Shown: piece by piece, positions 1-7,189 of the stretch
How positions within the stretch are numbered: position 1 is the first letter of the stretch
Layout of the letters: the number at the start of each line of letters is the position of its first letter
NCBI GenBank assembly: GCA_031273075.1
Contig: JAISSM010000027.1
Span: forward strand, 1-14,256
From: Rickettsiales bacterium
Lineage (GTDB): Bacteria; Pseudomonadota; Alphaproteobacteria; Rs-D84
Direction: 5' to 3'
DNA length: 14,256 nucleotides
Program-made: the position numbers and the translations under genes
The notes under the pieces: generated by a model
Seen by the model: the letters and a program-made list of their open reading frames with translations, nothing else
Told to the model about the DNA's origin: nothing
The model's database searches: none

Positions 1-1058
1 CAGTCGGAATCCGAAATGCTTAAAGTCATGCCTGCGAATATGGGTATGTTGTCGGGGACGGTGAACGAGCGCGGTTTGTAATTTTTATGCACGTTGAGAT
101 TAAATCCGTTGGAAATGACCTGCGTGACAAAAGTCGTCATATTCACGGCGTCCATCGTGCCGTATCCGAAATAATTGCGCAATGCGCCCGGAACGTCGTA
201 CGAGTACGCGCCGCTTTCGCCGCTGCTGTAATCCATTTGAACGGCGGCGCCGACGTGATACATAAGCGTCGCGACGGCGTCGTTCTTTCGCGCCGCGTCC
301 GCGCCGGAGACCGGATAAGTATCGCTCATATAATCCCAATCATAATCGACGTTAAGCGCCACCGACGGCACGCTTATTCCATAAGTCCTGGTGCTGTACG
401 CCGAAGTCGAGCCGGAACCGCGCCCGGGGTGTCGGTGATAATTCATGATCTGCGCCATGGCCGTCGCGACGCATCCCGTCACGCTGTGATATCCATTATG
501 CATCGGCGTCATATTATAGTACGGCGCGCTTTGGCTCCATTCCGTTTGGACAAGATACCCAGCGCCGCCGGACGCGGACATGACGCCGCCGTTTGCTCCA
601 AGCGCATCGGCCCAATTCCGTTTGACGGAATCGCTTTGCGTCGCGCCTTGCGCTTGCGCGCGTTCTATTTGGTCCTGTAAAAATTCCATCCAGTATTGAA
701 ATTCCGGGGACAGATTTTTCTCGTCATAGTTTCCGTTTTCGGACCAGCCGAGGATCGGTTTCGCTATGTCGTCGCCCGAAACGATAACAAAGCCGCCTTT
801 CTTCGATTCGTTTTCATCGAACACATAATAGGCCGGCGCGTCCGGATCCGGCGCGGCGCCGGACCGCGTCCCGCGCCTGTTCGTTTTTCTTGCGGAATAT
901 TTAAGGCGGACGTTCGGCCTTCTTTGCATCCGGTGCCTTTTCTGGAGGTGCCGGTTCGCGACATTGTCGGCCGCGGCCGCGTCCACCCGGTTCGCCCGCG
1001 CGGCCGGCATAATCCATAATGCGCACGCAAGCAGGATAAATAAGCGGAACAATTTCAC
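1..1058 (-). CDS. Streptopain-family (peptidase C10) secreted cysteine protease, 3' end outside window
   Basis: The minus strand is open from a GTG at 1058-1056 to the window edge (352 codons). Residues 1-22 form a signal peptide ending in AARA. Residues 77-97 (YYVF, then GGFVIVSGDD) and the ILGWSENGNYD stretch match the Spi/propeptide part of streptopain zymogens. TGCVATAMAQIMNYH places the catalytic Cys at residue 196, close to Cys192 of SpeB; the family's catalytic His would fall just beyond the left edge. The product should be an exported zymogen that self-processes and degrades extracellular proteins. The GTG lies one base after the stop of the collagen-like gene and follows a G-rich stretch, so the two are probably co-transcribed and translationally coupled. 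ATG codons further in would remove the signal peptide. The family call is strong; the substrate is unknown. Confidence 0.85.
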   Translation of the reverse strand, partial: MKLFRLFILLACALWIMPAARANRVDAAAADNVANRHLQKRHRMQRRPNVRLKYSARKTNRRGTRSGAAPDPDAPAYYVFDENESKKGGFVIVSGDDIAKPILGWSENGNYDEKNLSPEFQYWMEFLQDQIERAQAQGATQSDSVKRNWADALGANGGVMSASGGAGYLVQTEWSQSAPYYNMTPMHNGYHSVTGCVATAMAQIMNYHRHPGRGSGSTSAYSTRTYGISVPSVALNVDYDWDYMSDTYPVSGADAARKNDAVATLMYHVGAAVQMDYSSGESGAYSYDVPGALRNYFGYGTMDAVNMTTFVTQVISNGFNLNVHKNYKPRSFTVPDNIPIFAGMTLSISDSD

Positions 1059-1059
1059 G

Positions 1060-2826
1060 CTATGGCCCCCCGAACAGACGCGACCGCGTGCATGATCCAT
1101 TCGCGCCCTCTGTAACGCATTCCTGACATGATTCAACGCAGTCCTGATTGCATTGGGAATGCGACACAGAGCCGCCCGCGAACGACCACGCTCCGCAGGT
1201 CAGCGCGCCGTTGACTTCTATTATATTGCACCAGCAGTTGGCGCCGCCGCTGTTGTCCGCCGGGATATATTTGTTCTGGGCTTGTTGGTTGGAGCCGAGG
1301 CAGAACGCGGCGCCCCGGACTTTGTACATATTGTTGGCGCTGACGGCTTCCCAGTTTGCGAACGGGCCGCTGTTGAACTGGCCCTTGACCCATAGACCGT
1401 CGGTAGTGTTGTCGCCGTAACCGGGCAATTGGCTCCACGCCGGGGCCGTCGCGCTCCAAGACGAAAACGCGGTGACGCCCGCGACCGATTCGTCGACGTA
1501 TCTTTTTGTGGCCACGTCCGCATCGACATTCGGCGCGGCGCAATCGGTTATTTTTTGGCCGCCCATGGACAGCGCGCCCGTCATCGCCCCGCCGGACTTG
1601 GGCAAATAGGCGTTCAACGCGGACGGGTCGACGACGCCGTCATTTCCGGGATCGCCTTTCTCTCCTTTGTCGCCTTTTTCACCCTGGAGGCCTTGCGGCC
1701 CCTGTTCCCCTTGCTCTCCTTGTTCTCCGGGCAAGCCTTGCGGTCCTTGAAGTCCTTGTTCGCCGGGTTCGCCCGAATCGCCTTTTTCGCCTTTCAATGA
1801 TTCAAGCCATTCATTTTCGTCACCCGCGAATCCGTTCGATACCGCGACTTCATAGGCCGAAGATCCGTTCGACCCATTCGACCCGGCCGGGCCGATCGGA
1901 CCTTGCAATCCCTGTTCTCCTTGCGGCCCCGCCGGGCCTTCGGGTCCCATTGGGCCCGTCGCACCGGGTTCCCCCGTATCGCCTTGAAGTCCTTGAAGCC
2001 CTTGGGGACCTTGCGGTCCCTGTTCCCCTTGTTCCCCGGGCAATCCTTGCGGGCCCTCCGGCCCCTGCGGACCTGTCGGACCAATCGGACCTTGGGGGCC
2101 CGGCGATCCTTGTCCGCTTCCATCACCCGGATCGCCTTTTTCACCTTGCGGGCCTTGGGGTCCTTGCGGCCCGGCCGGGCCGATTTCGCCCGAATCGCCC
2201 TTGTCGCCTTTATCGCCTTTTTCTCCCTGTGGACCTTGAAGGCCTTGCGGTCCTTCAGGGCCGGTTGGGCCTTCCGGACCAACCGGACCAATCGGACCTT
2301 GAAGACCTTGTCCGCCGGATTCACCCGAATCGCCTTTGTCGCCTTTATCGCCTTTGTCACCCTGTGGACCTTGAATGCCCTGCGGTCCTTCCGGGCCCAT
2401 TGGACCTTCCAGACCTATAGGTCCTTGAAGACCCAATCCGCCGGAGTCCCCCGGGTCGCCTTTATCCCCCTTGTCGCCTTTCTCACCCTGGGGGCCTTGC
2501 GGACCCTCCGGTCCTTCGGGGCCTTCCGGACCCATAGGGCCTTGCGGTCCAACTTCGCCGCCGCCGCCATGGGCGACGATGGTATTTATCTCGCTCCACA
2601 ATCTTTCGATTTCTATTACAAGCGACTCTATGCGCTTATCCGTAGACCCGGTCGCCAAATTGCCCCGCAATATGGGCACAGCCCCTATGCCCACGCTTCT
2701 GCGATCGACGATCGGCGTCGCGGCGGCGCGGTAAAGGCCCGCGGTGTTTTTCGCAGGGACCGCATTGGCACGACCAACGACCGCGAACGATATTATCGCA
2801 AATAAAAACGTTCTGTTAAAATTCAT
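1060..2826 (-). CDS. Secreted collagen-like protein with phage-tail-like linker and Cys-rich C-terminal module
   Basis: 588 residues. The ATG at 2826 gives MNFNRTFLFAIISFAVVGRA, a signal peptide; the open frame runs further upstream only through repeat DNA, so that part is rejected. Residues 64-85 may form a short coiled coil. Residues 93-323 are 77 Gly-X-Y triplets broken once (Ser for Gly at 237), rich in GPQ, GPE, GEKGDKGD. Residues 322-345 (SAYEVAVSNGF...EWLESLKG) are an interruption commonly seen in phage and bacterial collagen-like proteins. A second run of 18 triplets covers 346-399. Residues 408-446 (LPKSGGAMTGAL...GGQKI...ATKRYVD) resemble tail-fibre segments. The C-terminus (509-585) has nine cysteines, including CWC, and is shared with the protein at 8942-9655. 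It is likely a trimeric surface or extracellular fibre. The C10 protease gene follows after one base. Confidence 0.9.
   Translation of the reverse strand: MNFNRTFLFAIISFAVVGRANAVPAKNTAGLYRAAATPIVDRRSVGIGAVPILRGNLATGSTDKRIESLVIEIERLWSEINTIVAHGGGGEVGPQGPMGPEGPEGPEGPQGPQGEKGDKGDKGDPGDSGGLGLQGPIGLEGPMGPEGPQGIQGPQGDKGDKGDKGDSGESGGQGLQGPIGPVGPEGPTGPEGPQGLQGPQGEKGDKGDKGDSGEIGPAGPQGPQGPQGEKGDPGDGSGQGSPGPQGPIGPTGPQGPEGPQGLPGEQGEQGPQGPQGLQGLQGDTGEPGATGPMGPEGPAGPQGEQGLQGPIGPAGSNGSNGSSAYEVAVSNGFAGDENEWLESLKGEKGDSGEPGEQGLQGPQGLPGEQGEQGEQGPQGLQGEKGDKGEKGDPGNDGVVDPSALNAYLPKSGGAMTGALSMGGQKITDCAAPNVDADVATKRYVDESVAGVTAFSSWSATAPAWSQLPGYGDNTTDGLWVKGQFNSGPFANWEAVSANNMYKVRGAAFCLGSNQQAQNKYIPADNSGGANCWCNIIEVNGALTCGAWSFAGGSVSHSQCNQDCVESCQECVTEGANGSCTRSRLFGGP
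1636..2550 (-). repeat. Gly-X-Y coding repeat (two blocks split by a SAYE-type insert)
   Basis: On the minus strand, codons 93-323 and 346-399 of the collagen-like gene carry Gly at every third position. Nearly identical sub-blocks (GPQGEKGDKGDKGD followed by SGE or PGD) recur about every 40-45 residues, so the DNA itself is an imperfect tandem repeat that could gain or lose units. The apparent long plus-strand frames in this stretch are by-products of the codon periodicity. Confidence 0.85.
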
Positions 2827-2909
2827 ATAGGCGTGCCTGTTGAGAAGTTTCCCTGTTTTGTCACATTTTAATCTTTTTGATAGAAAAAACATAGAGATTT
2901 TTAATGTAA

Positions 2910-3008
2910 AACCACCCCGGCGCTGCGCGCCACCCCTCCATAGAGGGGAACTTTGAGCTCCCCCTCGGCGGCGAAGCCGCCACTCCCCCTCAAGGAGGGG
3001 GAGACAAG
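2910..3008. repeat. GC-rich palindromic dispersed repeat, copy 1
   Basis: It starts with AACCACCCCGGCG, contains CCCCTCCATAGAGGGG, then CTCCCCCTCGGCGGC and its complement, and ends with GGAGGGGGAGACAAG. It forms at least three nested hairpins. It directly abuts the stop codon of the 312-residue gene on the minus strand (stop at 3011-3009). The same element, with small changes, lies at 9827-9944 and, as an inverted pair, at 13979-14097. It may act as a 3' mRNA-stabilising or terminating structure. No coding capacity is apparent. Confidence 0.8.
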
Positions 3009-3947
3009 TTATTGTTTCTTGGGGCGGCGGTAAAAGTAATCCCATTTTTGGACCAAGACCGGGCGGCCGCCCGCCGGTATTTGTATCCCAAGGCTGTCGC
3101 CGTTAAACGGCAGTTTACGTATTATTCTGAATTCGGCGTACGCCTTCGCCCAACGGAATAATTTTTTTATAAAATTCATGTCATACGGAACTTCGTCCGC
3201 GAACAGTCCGGTATGTCCCGTCTTTTTCAAAAATTCCACAAATTCCTCCGGCGTTTTCTTTTCCAATCTTGCCAGCCATTCTATCCTTGTCCGTCTTCTT
3301 TCATCGCGCCTTGCTTTCAATTCGTCCGGCGGAAGGGCCTTGGCCTCGTCCCATATATCTATATACAATCCCAAATGCCGCATATCATCCGCAAGCTCCA
3401 ACAGCGGCGGCGCGTACGGCTTCATCGTCACGCGGACCGGAATATTGGCGTAACCTTTCGTGCAGCTTGCGTCGTCATAGCCCGGGCCGACTATTTCCAC
3501 GGCGATCTCGCCCGGCTGTAAAAACGATATCGTCGCCGCGCCTTTAAGGCTGTACTGCGCGCCTTCGAGCATGAAGAACGCCGGCGCGAATCCGTCCTTC
3601 AATAATTGTCTTATCGCCGCGATCGCGCCGTCGTCGCCGCCCCGGTCGAATTCGCCGTACGACGCCGGAGGCATGACTTTGTGGCTGGGGTTATCTATGC
3701 GCAGGACTATCATCGGCGCGGGCGCTATAAGTTTTCTCCGGCGGTCGAATTCGTGAAATTCCATAAGTATGTCCGCGTCGGACGCCCTTGGGTCGATTCG
3801 CATGATGTCGGGGCTTCGAAGTCCGGTTTGGTACAATTCCACGCCGCCGTTCCATCTGCTTGCGCCCGGGATTTTTAATTTTTCCAATTCGTCGAAGTCC
3901 GCGTTCGGATCATAGGAAGACAATATATTCGGGAACGCGCGCGCCAT
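3009..3947 (-). CDS. Conserved-looking protein of unknown function, 312 aa
   Basis: I do not recognise this family. The protein is soluble: no signal peptide or membrane segment is visible. The N-terminal half contains an acidic stretch (about residues 14-24), EFHEFDRRRKL and a hydrophobic segment, APMIVLRID. The middle (about 119-175) looks like beta strands and small residues (FFMLEGAQYSLKGAATISF, then EIVGPGYDD). The C-terminal third is highly charged and helical (DELKARRDERRRTRIEWL). The single Cys, in ASCTKG, gives no catalytic pattern. There is no Shine-Dalgarno sequence before the ATG, but a promoter-like pair ends five bases upstream, so the mRNA may be leaderless. It stands alone between rpoD and the collagen-like gene. 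The length and ordinary codon use argue that it is real. Confidence 0.75.
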   Translation of the reverse strand: MARAFPNILSSYDPNADFDELEKLKIPGASRWNGGVELYQTGLRSPDIMRIDPRASDADILMEFHEFDRRRKLIAPAPMIVLRIDNPSHKVMPPASYGEFDRGGDDGAIAAIRQLLKDGFAPAFFMLEGAQYSLKGAATISFLQPGEIAVEIVGPGYDDASCTKGYANIPVRVTMKPYAPPLLELADDMRHLGLYIDIWDEAKALPPDELKARRDERRRTRIEWLARLEKKTPEEFVEFLKKTGHTGLFADEVPYDMNFIKKLFRWAKAYAEFRIIRKLPFNGDSLGIQIPAGGRPVLVQKWDYFYRRPKKQ

Positions 3948-3952
3948 GGTCG

Positions 3953-3981
3953 ATGATAGATGTCTTGTCTAAAAAATTCAA
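3953..3981 (-). promoter_or_regulatory. Promoter of the 312-aa gene, possibly leaderless
   Basis: On the minus strand, TTGAAT (3981-3976), 17 bases, TATCAT (3958-3953), then CGACC and the ATG at 3947. Transcription would be expected to start at or next to the A of the start codon, which fits the missing Shine-Dalgarno sequence. Confidence 0.5.
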
Positions 3982-4007
3982 GGATTTTTTTAATAATTAT
4001 GATACGG

Positions 4008-4100
4008 GATTCGCGATTCGGGATTCGAGGCTTTTGTGCGACCAACGTCACACAATCAGGGCCCCCGTATCACATATCACTTATCACATATCACATTGTG
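4008..4100. repeat. Dispersed repeat (GGGATTC heptamer plus TATCACATATCAC array), copy 1
   Basis: The left part is GGGATTCGCGATTCGGGATTC, followed by a moderately conserved middle with AACGTC and ACAATC. The right part is TATCACATATCACTTATC followed by ACATATCACAT. A second copy in the same orientation lies at 6782-6881. The right end sits one base from the rpoD stop codon, so this is the rpoD 3' region. Confidence 0.85.
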
Positions 4101-4101
4101 A

Positions 4102-6183
4102 TCATTCGCCCAGGAATGAGCGGAGTTTGCGCGCCCGGGTCGGGTGCTTTAATTTATTAAGCGCCTTCTGTTCGATCTGGCGGATGCGTTCGCGCGTGAC
4201 GCCCAAATATTTTCCGACGTCCTCCAATGTGCAGGGCTGATTCGTCGACATGCCGAACCTCATTCTTATAACGGTTTCCTCCTTGGGGTCAAGACCGTCC
4301 AAAGTTTGCGACACTATCTTCCGAAGATTCTTCTGCGCCGCGGCGATGAACGGATTCATCGCGGTTTCGTCCGCTATGATCTCTATGCGCGACGAATCGT
4401 CTTCCGTTCCGACCGGCGCTTCCAGCGAGATCGGCTTCAAATTCACCTTCATCGCCTTGTGTATTTTTTCGACCGGGAGGTATATCAATTTCGACAATTC
4501 CTCCGCCGTCGGCAGGCGCCCGTTTTTGTGCATGAACTGGCGCGACGCCTTTTGTATTTTATGTATATTATCTATCATGTGCACGGGGATTCTTATCGTC
4601 CGCGCCTGATCCGCTATGCTTCGGCTTATCCCCTGTTGTATCCAGTTCGTCGCGTATGTCGAAAATTTATTTCCCAATCTGTAATCGAATTTGTCGACCG
4701 CCTTCATAAGCCCGATGTTCCCGTCCTGGACCAAATCCGCAAAGTCCAGGCCCAATCCGCGGTTGCTTGACTTTTTCGCGAACTTTATAACCAAACGCAG
4801 ATTCGCCTCTATCATCTCGCGTTTCGCGCGCGCCGATTCGTTCTGTCCATGGCGCACCAATTCCACGACCTTTTTGTATTCGTTCGTGGGCTGGCCCGTT
4901 TCAAGCGCGATCCTTAATATCTCGCCCTGTATTTTCGCCACGTCGTTCGCGTGTTTTTCCGCGAATTTCTGCCACGCGGGCGCGCTTTTACGCGCTATGT
5001 TCTTGATCCAATTCTTATTCAGTTCGTTTCCGGAATATTCGGCCAAAAATTCCTCGCGCTTTATTTTTTCCGCGGAGGCCAGTCTTAAAAGCTTTCCCTC
5101 CAACCCGACCAGAAGGGCGTTCCGCGCGGTAAGTTTTTCCAGAATTTCCGCAATTCTGTCGTCCGACAATCTTATCTGGTTCACACATTCGTAAAGCTTC
5201 AGTTTTTCCTTCGCGTATTCTTTTTCCAAGGCCTCGTCCAATTTCGACGTCTTCATAAGATTTTCAAGGCGCGTCGTCTGCATCTTTTCCATTTTGGAAA
5301 AAATCTTTTTGATTTTCCCGAACAGATCCATCACCAAAGGCATTACGGATTCCTCCATCACCGGGATCGGCACGCCGCTTGACCCGCGGGCCGGCTTTTC
5401 GACCGCGGCTTCCTCTCCGTCGACGGTTTCCTCTTCCTCTTCTTCCTCTTCGTCTTCAAGCACCGCCTCCGCGTCTTCCAGATCGTCGTCGTCAAGCGCG
5501 TCCACGTCCTCCACGCCCTTCGACTTCAAAGTGTCGACCAGCGCCGCCAAAGATTTCTTTTCCGAATCGGACGAATACATCACTTCCAAATTGACCACAT
5601 AGCGGAGGTGCACTTCTTCGTCCAAAAGTTGCCGGTACCAATTCAGCATCGCGCGAATCGTCATCGGCGATTCGCAAAGGCCGTATATCAACAGTTTGTT
5701 CGCGGCCTCTATCCTTTGCGCGATCGCGACTTCGCCCGCGGCGGTCAAAAGCTGAACCGTTCCGATCGACTTCAAGTACGACTGGACGCTGTCCTGTATC
5801 CCAAGCGCGATAAATCCGGTGGACGAACGCTCCAACTGTTTCGCGTAATGTTCGTCCAATTCGTCGTTGACATCCACCTGTTCCGCGTCGGATTCCAGCA
5901 TTTTACTCAGGTCCCTTGATTCGGAATCGTTGTCGTCCGCGTCGAAAAACTGTTCTATTTTCTTGTCGAACAACGCGGCTTCCAGAACCTCGAGCCCCAA
6001 ATCCTGCCTGAAAAAAGAAAGAGTTTCCTCGTGCTCGTCATCCGGGATCTCGTCGGCGGCAAGCGCGTTTTCAAAATCCAGCTGGGACAAAAAGCCGTTC
6101 TCGCACGCGGTGTTCGCAAGAACGCGCAAATTCTCCGGCAGAGATTCCATAAGGAATTTTGTTGCTTCGTCCAATTTTTTCAT
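4102..6183 (-). CDS. rpoD: RNA polymerase primary sigma factor (RpoD, sigma-70)
   Basis: 693 residues, normal for an alphaproteobacterial primary sigma. Residues 1-80 are region 1.1-like. DSVQSYLKSIG...LLTAAGEVAIAQRIE (131-159) is region 1.2. A non-conserved region with a very acidic stretch (228-259, including a run of nine Glu) follows. Region 2 (about 451-535) has LDFADLVQDGNIGLMKAVDKF and FSTYATNWIQQGISRSI; region 3 follows. Region 4.2 (652-690) has TLEDVGKYLGVTRERIRQIE and KLKHPTRARKLRSFL. In region 2.3-2.4 the usual WWIRQAITR reads NWIQQGISR, so the first Trp of the melting pair is Asn513. Its start touches the trcR stop with no gap and no clear Shine-Dalgarno sequence, suggesting translational coupling. 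It directs transcription from housekeeping promoters. Confidence 0.97.
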   Translation of the reverse strand: MKKLDEATKFLMESLPENLRVLANTACENGFLSQLDFENALAADEIPDDEHEETLSFFRQDLGLEVLEAALFDKKIEQFFDADDNDSESRDLSKMLESDAEQVDVNDELDEHYAKQLERSSTGFIALGIQDSVQSYLKSIGTVQLLTAAGEVAIAQRIEAANKLLIYGLCESPMTIRAMLNWYRQLLDEEVHLRYVVNLEVMYSSDSEKKSLAALVDTLKSKGVEDVDALDDDDLEDAEAVLEDEEEEEEEETVDGEEAAVEKPARGSSGVPIPVMEESVMPLVMDLFGKIKKIFSKMEKMQTTRLENLMKTSKLDEALEKEYAKEKLKLYECVNQIRLSDDRIAEILEKLTARNALLVGLEGKLLRLASAEKIKREEFLAEYSGNELNKNWIKNIARKSAPAWQKFAEKHANDVAKIQGEILRIALETGQPTNEYKKVVELVRHGQNESARAKREMIEANLRLVIKFAKKSSNRGLGLDFADLVQDGNIGLMKAVDKFDYRLGNKFSTYATNWIQQGISRSIADQARTIRIPVHMIDNIHKIQKASRQFMHKNGRLPTAEELSKLIYLPVEKIHKAMKVNLKPISLEAPVGTEDDSSRIEIIADETAMNPFIAAAQKNLRKIVSQTLDGLDPKEETVIRMRFGMSTNQPCTLEDVGKYLGVTRERIRQIEQKALNKLKHPTRARKLRSFLGE

Positions 6184-6708
6184 TTAGTTGACTTTTTTCA
6201 CCCGGTCAAGCTGATCGCGCAGGGCGGATTCGGAAATAAGGCCCAAAACTATCGGCGATTGGATGTGGATTTCATTATAATTCTTGTGCGTGCGGTTGCG
6301 GATGCCCGATGCCGTCGTCCGGGTGGAGCGCATCAGTTTTGCGACCTGGCCGTCGCTTAATTCCGGATAGTTTTTTATGATCCACAGAATTCCGCCAAGT
6401 CTGTTTTTGCGGTGCATCATAGGGGTGTATCCGACCCCTTTCTTGTTCTGGGATTTCTGGGTCGCGACCACGGTTTCGCAAAGCGTAAGCCGTTTCGACG
6501 CGTCGGCCTCGCACTCTTCGATGTCCGCGCGCGTCACCTGACCGGATATCACGGGGTCCAATCCCTGGATTTTGTGCGTTTCCGCGTCCGCGATCGATTT
6601 TACTTCAAGCTCGTGCAAGCCGCAGAAATCCGCAATTTGTTCGAATGACAGCGACGTATTTTCGATAAGCCACAGGGCTGTCGATTTCGGCATATAGGGG
6701 TAGTTCAT
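6184..6708 (-). CDS. trcR: DUF1013 family RNA-polymerase-associated regulator TrcR
   Basis: 174 residues. MPKSTALWLIENTSLSFEQI (residues 6-25), then ADFCGLHELEVKSIAD, KIQGLDPVISGQ(V/L)TR, YTPMMHRKNR, ILWIIKNYPELSDGQVAKL(M/V) and RNRTHKNYN follow the whole length of the DUF1013 family. In Caulobacter the member TrcR has been described as a factor that tracks with RNA polymerase and affects the cell cycle. Two helix-turn-helix-like stretches are plausible (about 24-41 and 123-137). The stop codon directly abuts the rpoD start, so the two are one transcriptional unit here. The MNYPY start is kept because relatives also have a few residues before MPK. No strong Shine-Dalgarno sequence is seen; a TTGACA lies 13 bases upstream of the ATG without a matching -10 upstream of the gene. 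Confidence 0.93.
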   Translation of the reverse strand: MNYPYMPKSTALWLIENTSLSFEQIADFCGLHELEVKSIADAETHKIQGLDPVISGQVTRADIEECEADASKRLTLCETVVATQKSQNKKGVGYTPMMHRKNRLGGILWIIKNYPELSDGQVAKLMRSTRTTASGIRNRTHKNYNEIHIQSPIVLGLISESALRDQLDRVKKVN

Positions 6709-6781
6709 ATGGGGGCCCTTTTTGTCAATGGATTTTCAACCCGCGGACTATACAACATTTTTTCCCGATTTTCAAGAAAAA

Positions 6782-6881
6782 TCGGGATTCGCGATTCGGG
6801 ATTCGGGATTCGTGGTTTTTGTGGGTTCAACGTCGGACAATCCGGGCATCCATATCACATATCACTTATCACATATCACAT
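6782..6881. repeat. Dispersed repeat, copy 2, overlapping the spanin-like gene 3' end
   Basis: Same arrangement as at 4008-4100: CGGGATTCGCGATTCGGGAT, one more heptamer, a middle with AACGTC and ACAATCCGGGC, then TATCACATATCACTTATC and ACATATCACAT. Read on the minus strand, the right part supplies the last codons and the stop of the lipoprotein gene at 6862-7095. Confidence 0.85.
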
Positions 6882-7095
6882 CAAAGGCGGCGTTGTTCCA
6901 ATCTATTTGTCGGGCCGTTTCCGGAGTGTCCCTCTCAAAGTCCGCGTATATCGGCGAATATATCGCGCAAAAATCATTCGCGGCGGTATTTCTTTCGCAG
7001 CCCGCGCACAAAATCGGCATCATTAAGATCATCGCGCGCACGCATCGCCCGAACAATATTTTTTCGTGCGTCTTTAAGATTTTTGATTTTCTCAT
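6862..7095 (-). CDS. Small phage-type lipoprotein, probable outer-membrane spanin (Rz1-like)
   Basis: 77 residues from the ATG at 7095, preceded by AAAGGGAAAG. The in-frame start 14 codons upstream lacks this site. A basic N-terminus (MRKSKILKTHEK) and hydrophobic core (AMILMMPIL) lead to CAGC, a lipobox-like site with Cys at residue 33. The mature part has DFCAIYSPIY, DTPETARQI and a final Cys in DVICDK. This CxxxxPIY...D(T)...Q(I)...N...C pattern is, from memory, typical of small proteins in alphaproteobacterial prophage lysis regions. The start lies inside the preceding gene in another frame (122-nt overlap), the classical Rz/Rz1 layout. The lipobox has Cys rather than Leu/Val at -3, which lowers certainty about lipidation. 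The last codons come from a dispersed repeat. Confidence 0.65.
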   Translation of the reverse strand: MRKSKILKTHEKILFGRCVRAMILMMPILCAGCERNTAANDFCAIYSPIYADFERDTPETARQIDWNNAAFDVICDK

Positions 7096-7189
7096 CGTCT
7101 TTCCCTTTCGTTTTCCCGACAAAATACGCGGCGGCAAAAATTATTGCCGCGGTCGATATTTTCGTGAAAAAGTTCCATATTTTCGTCAT
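6974..7189 (-). CDS. Small membrane protein, probable inner-membrane spanin (Rz-like)
   Basis: 71 residues: a short N-terminus, one membrane segment (about residues 9-24, ISTAAIIFAAAYFVG), then a charged helical tail (KTKGKDDEKIKNLKDARKN...) ending in ADFVRGLRKKYRRE. This shape (N-in anchor plus periplasmic helix) fits an i-spanin. Its ATG overlaps the endolysin stop by 4 nt (ATGA), and the lipoprotein gene begins inside it. It would partner that lipoprotein to join the two membranes during lysis. The family is assigned from architecture and context, not from a strong motif. Confidence 0.6.
   Translation of the reverse strand: MTKIWNFFTKISTAAIIFAAAYFVGKTKGKDDEKIKNLKDARKNIVRAMRARDDLNDADFVRGLRKKYRRE

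Noticed and set aside
87..680. Plus-strand frames at 87-680 and 696-1019
   Set aside because: They are antisense to the C10 protease, which has a signal peptide and catalytic motif; the plus-strand products are Arg/His-rich with no motif.
764..1030. Possible frameshift at the N-terminus of the C10 protease (a Met-initiated frame in another register)
   Set aside because: Reading from GTG 1058 gives one unbroken frame with a signal peptide and the full propeptide, so no frameshift is needed.
1506..2805. Long plus-strand frames across the collagen region
   Set aside because: They arise from the Gly-X-Y codon periodicity on the minus strand and show low-complexity Arg/Leu/Pro products.
2827..3045. 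Upstream extension of the collagen-like gene to 3045
   Set aside because: The extra 73 residues translate repeat DNA and would place the signal peptide internally.
4060..4092. TATCACATATCACTTATCAC array as a CRISPR
   Set aside because: The units are only 7-8 bases, without spacers of constant length, and no cas genes are present.
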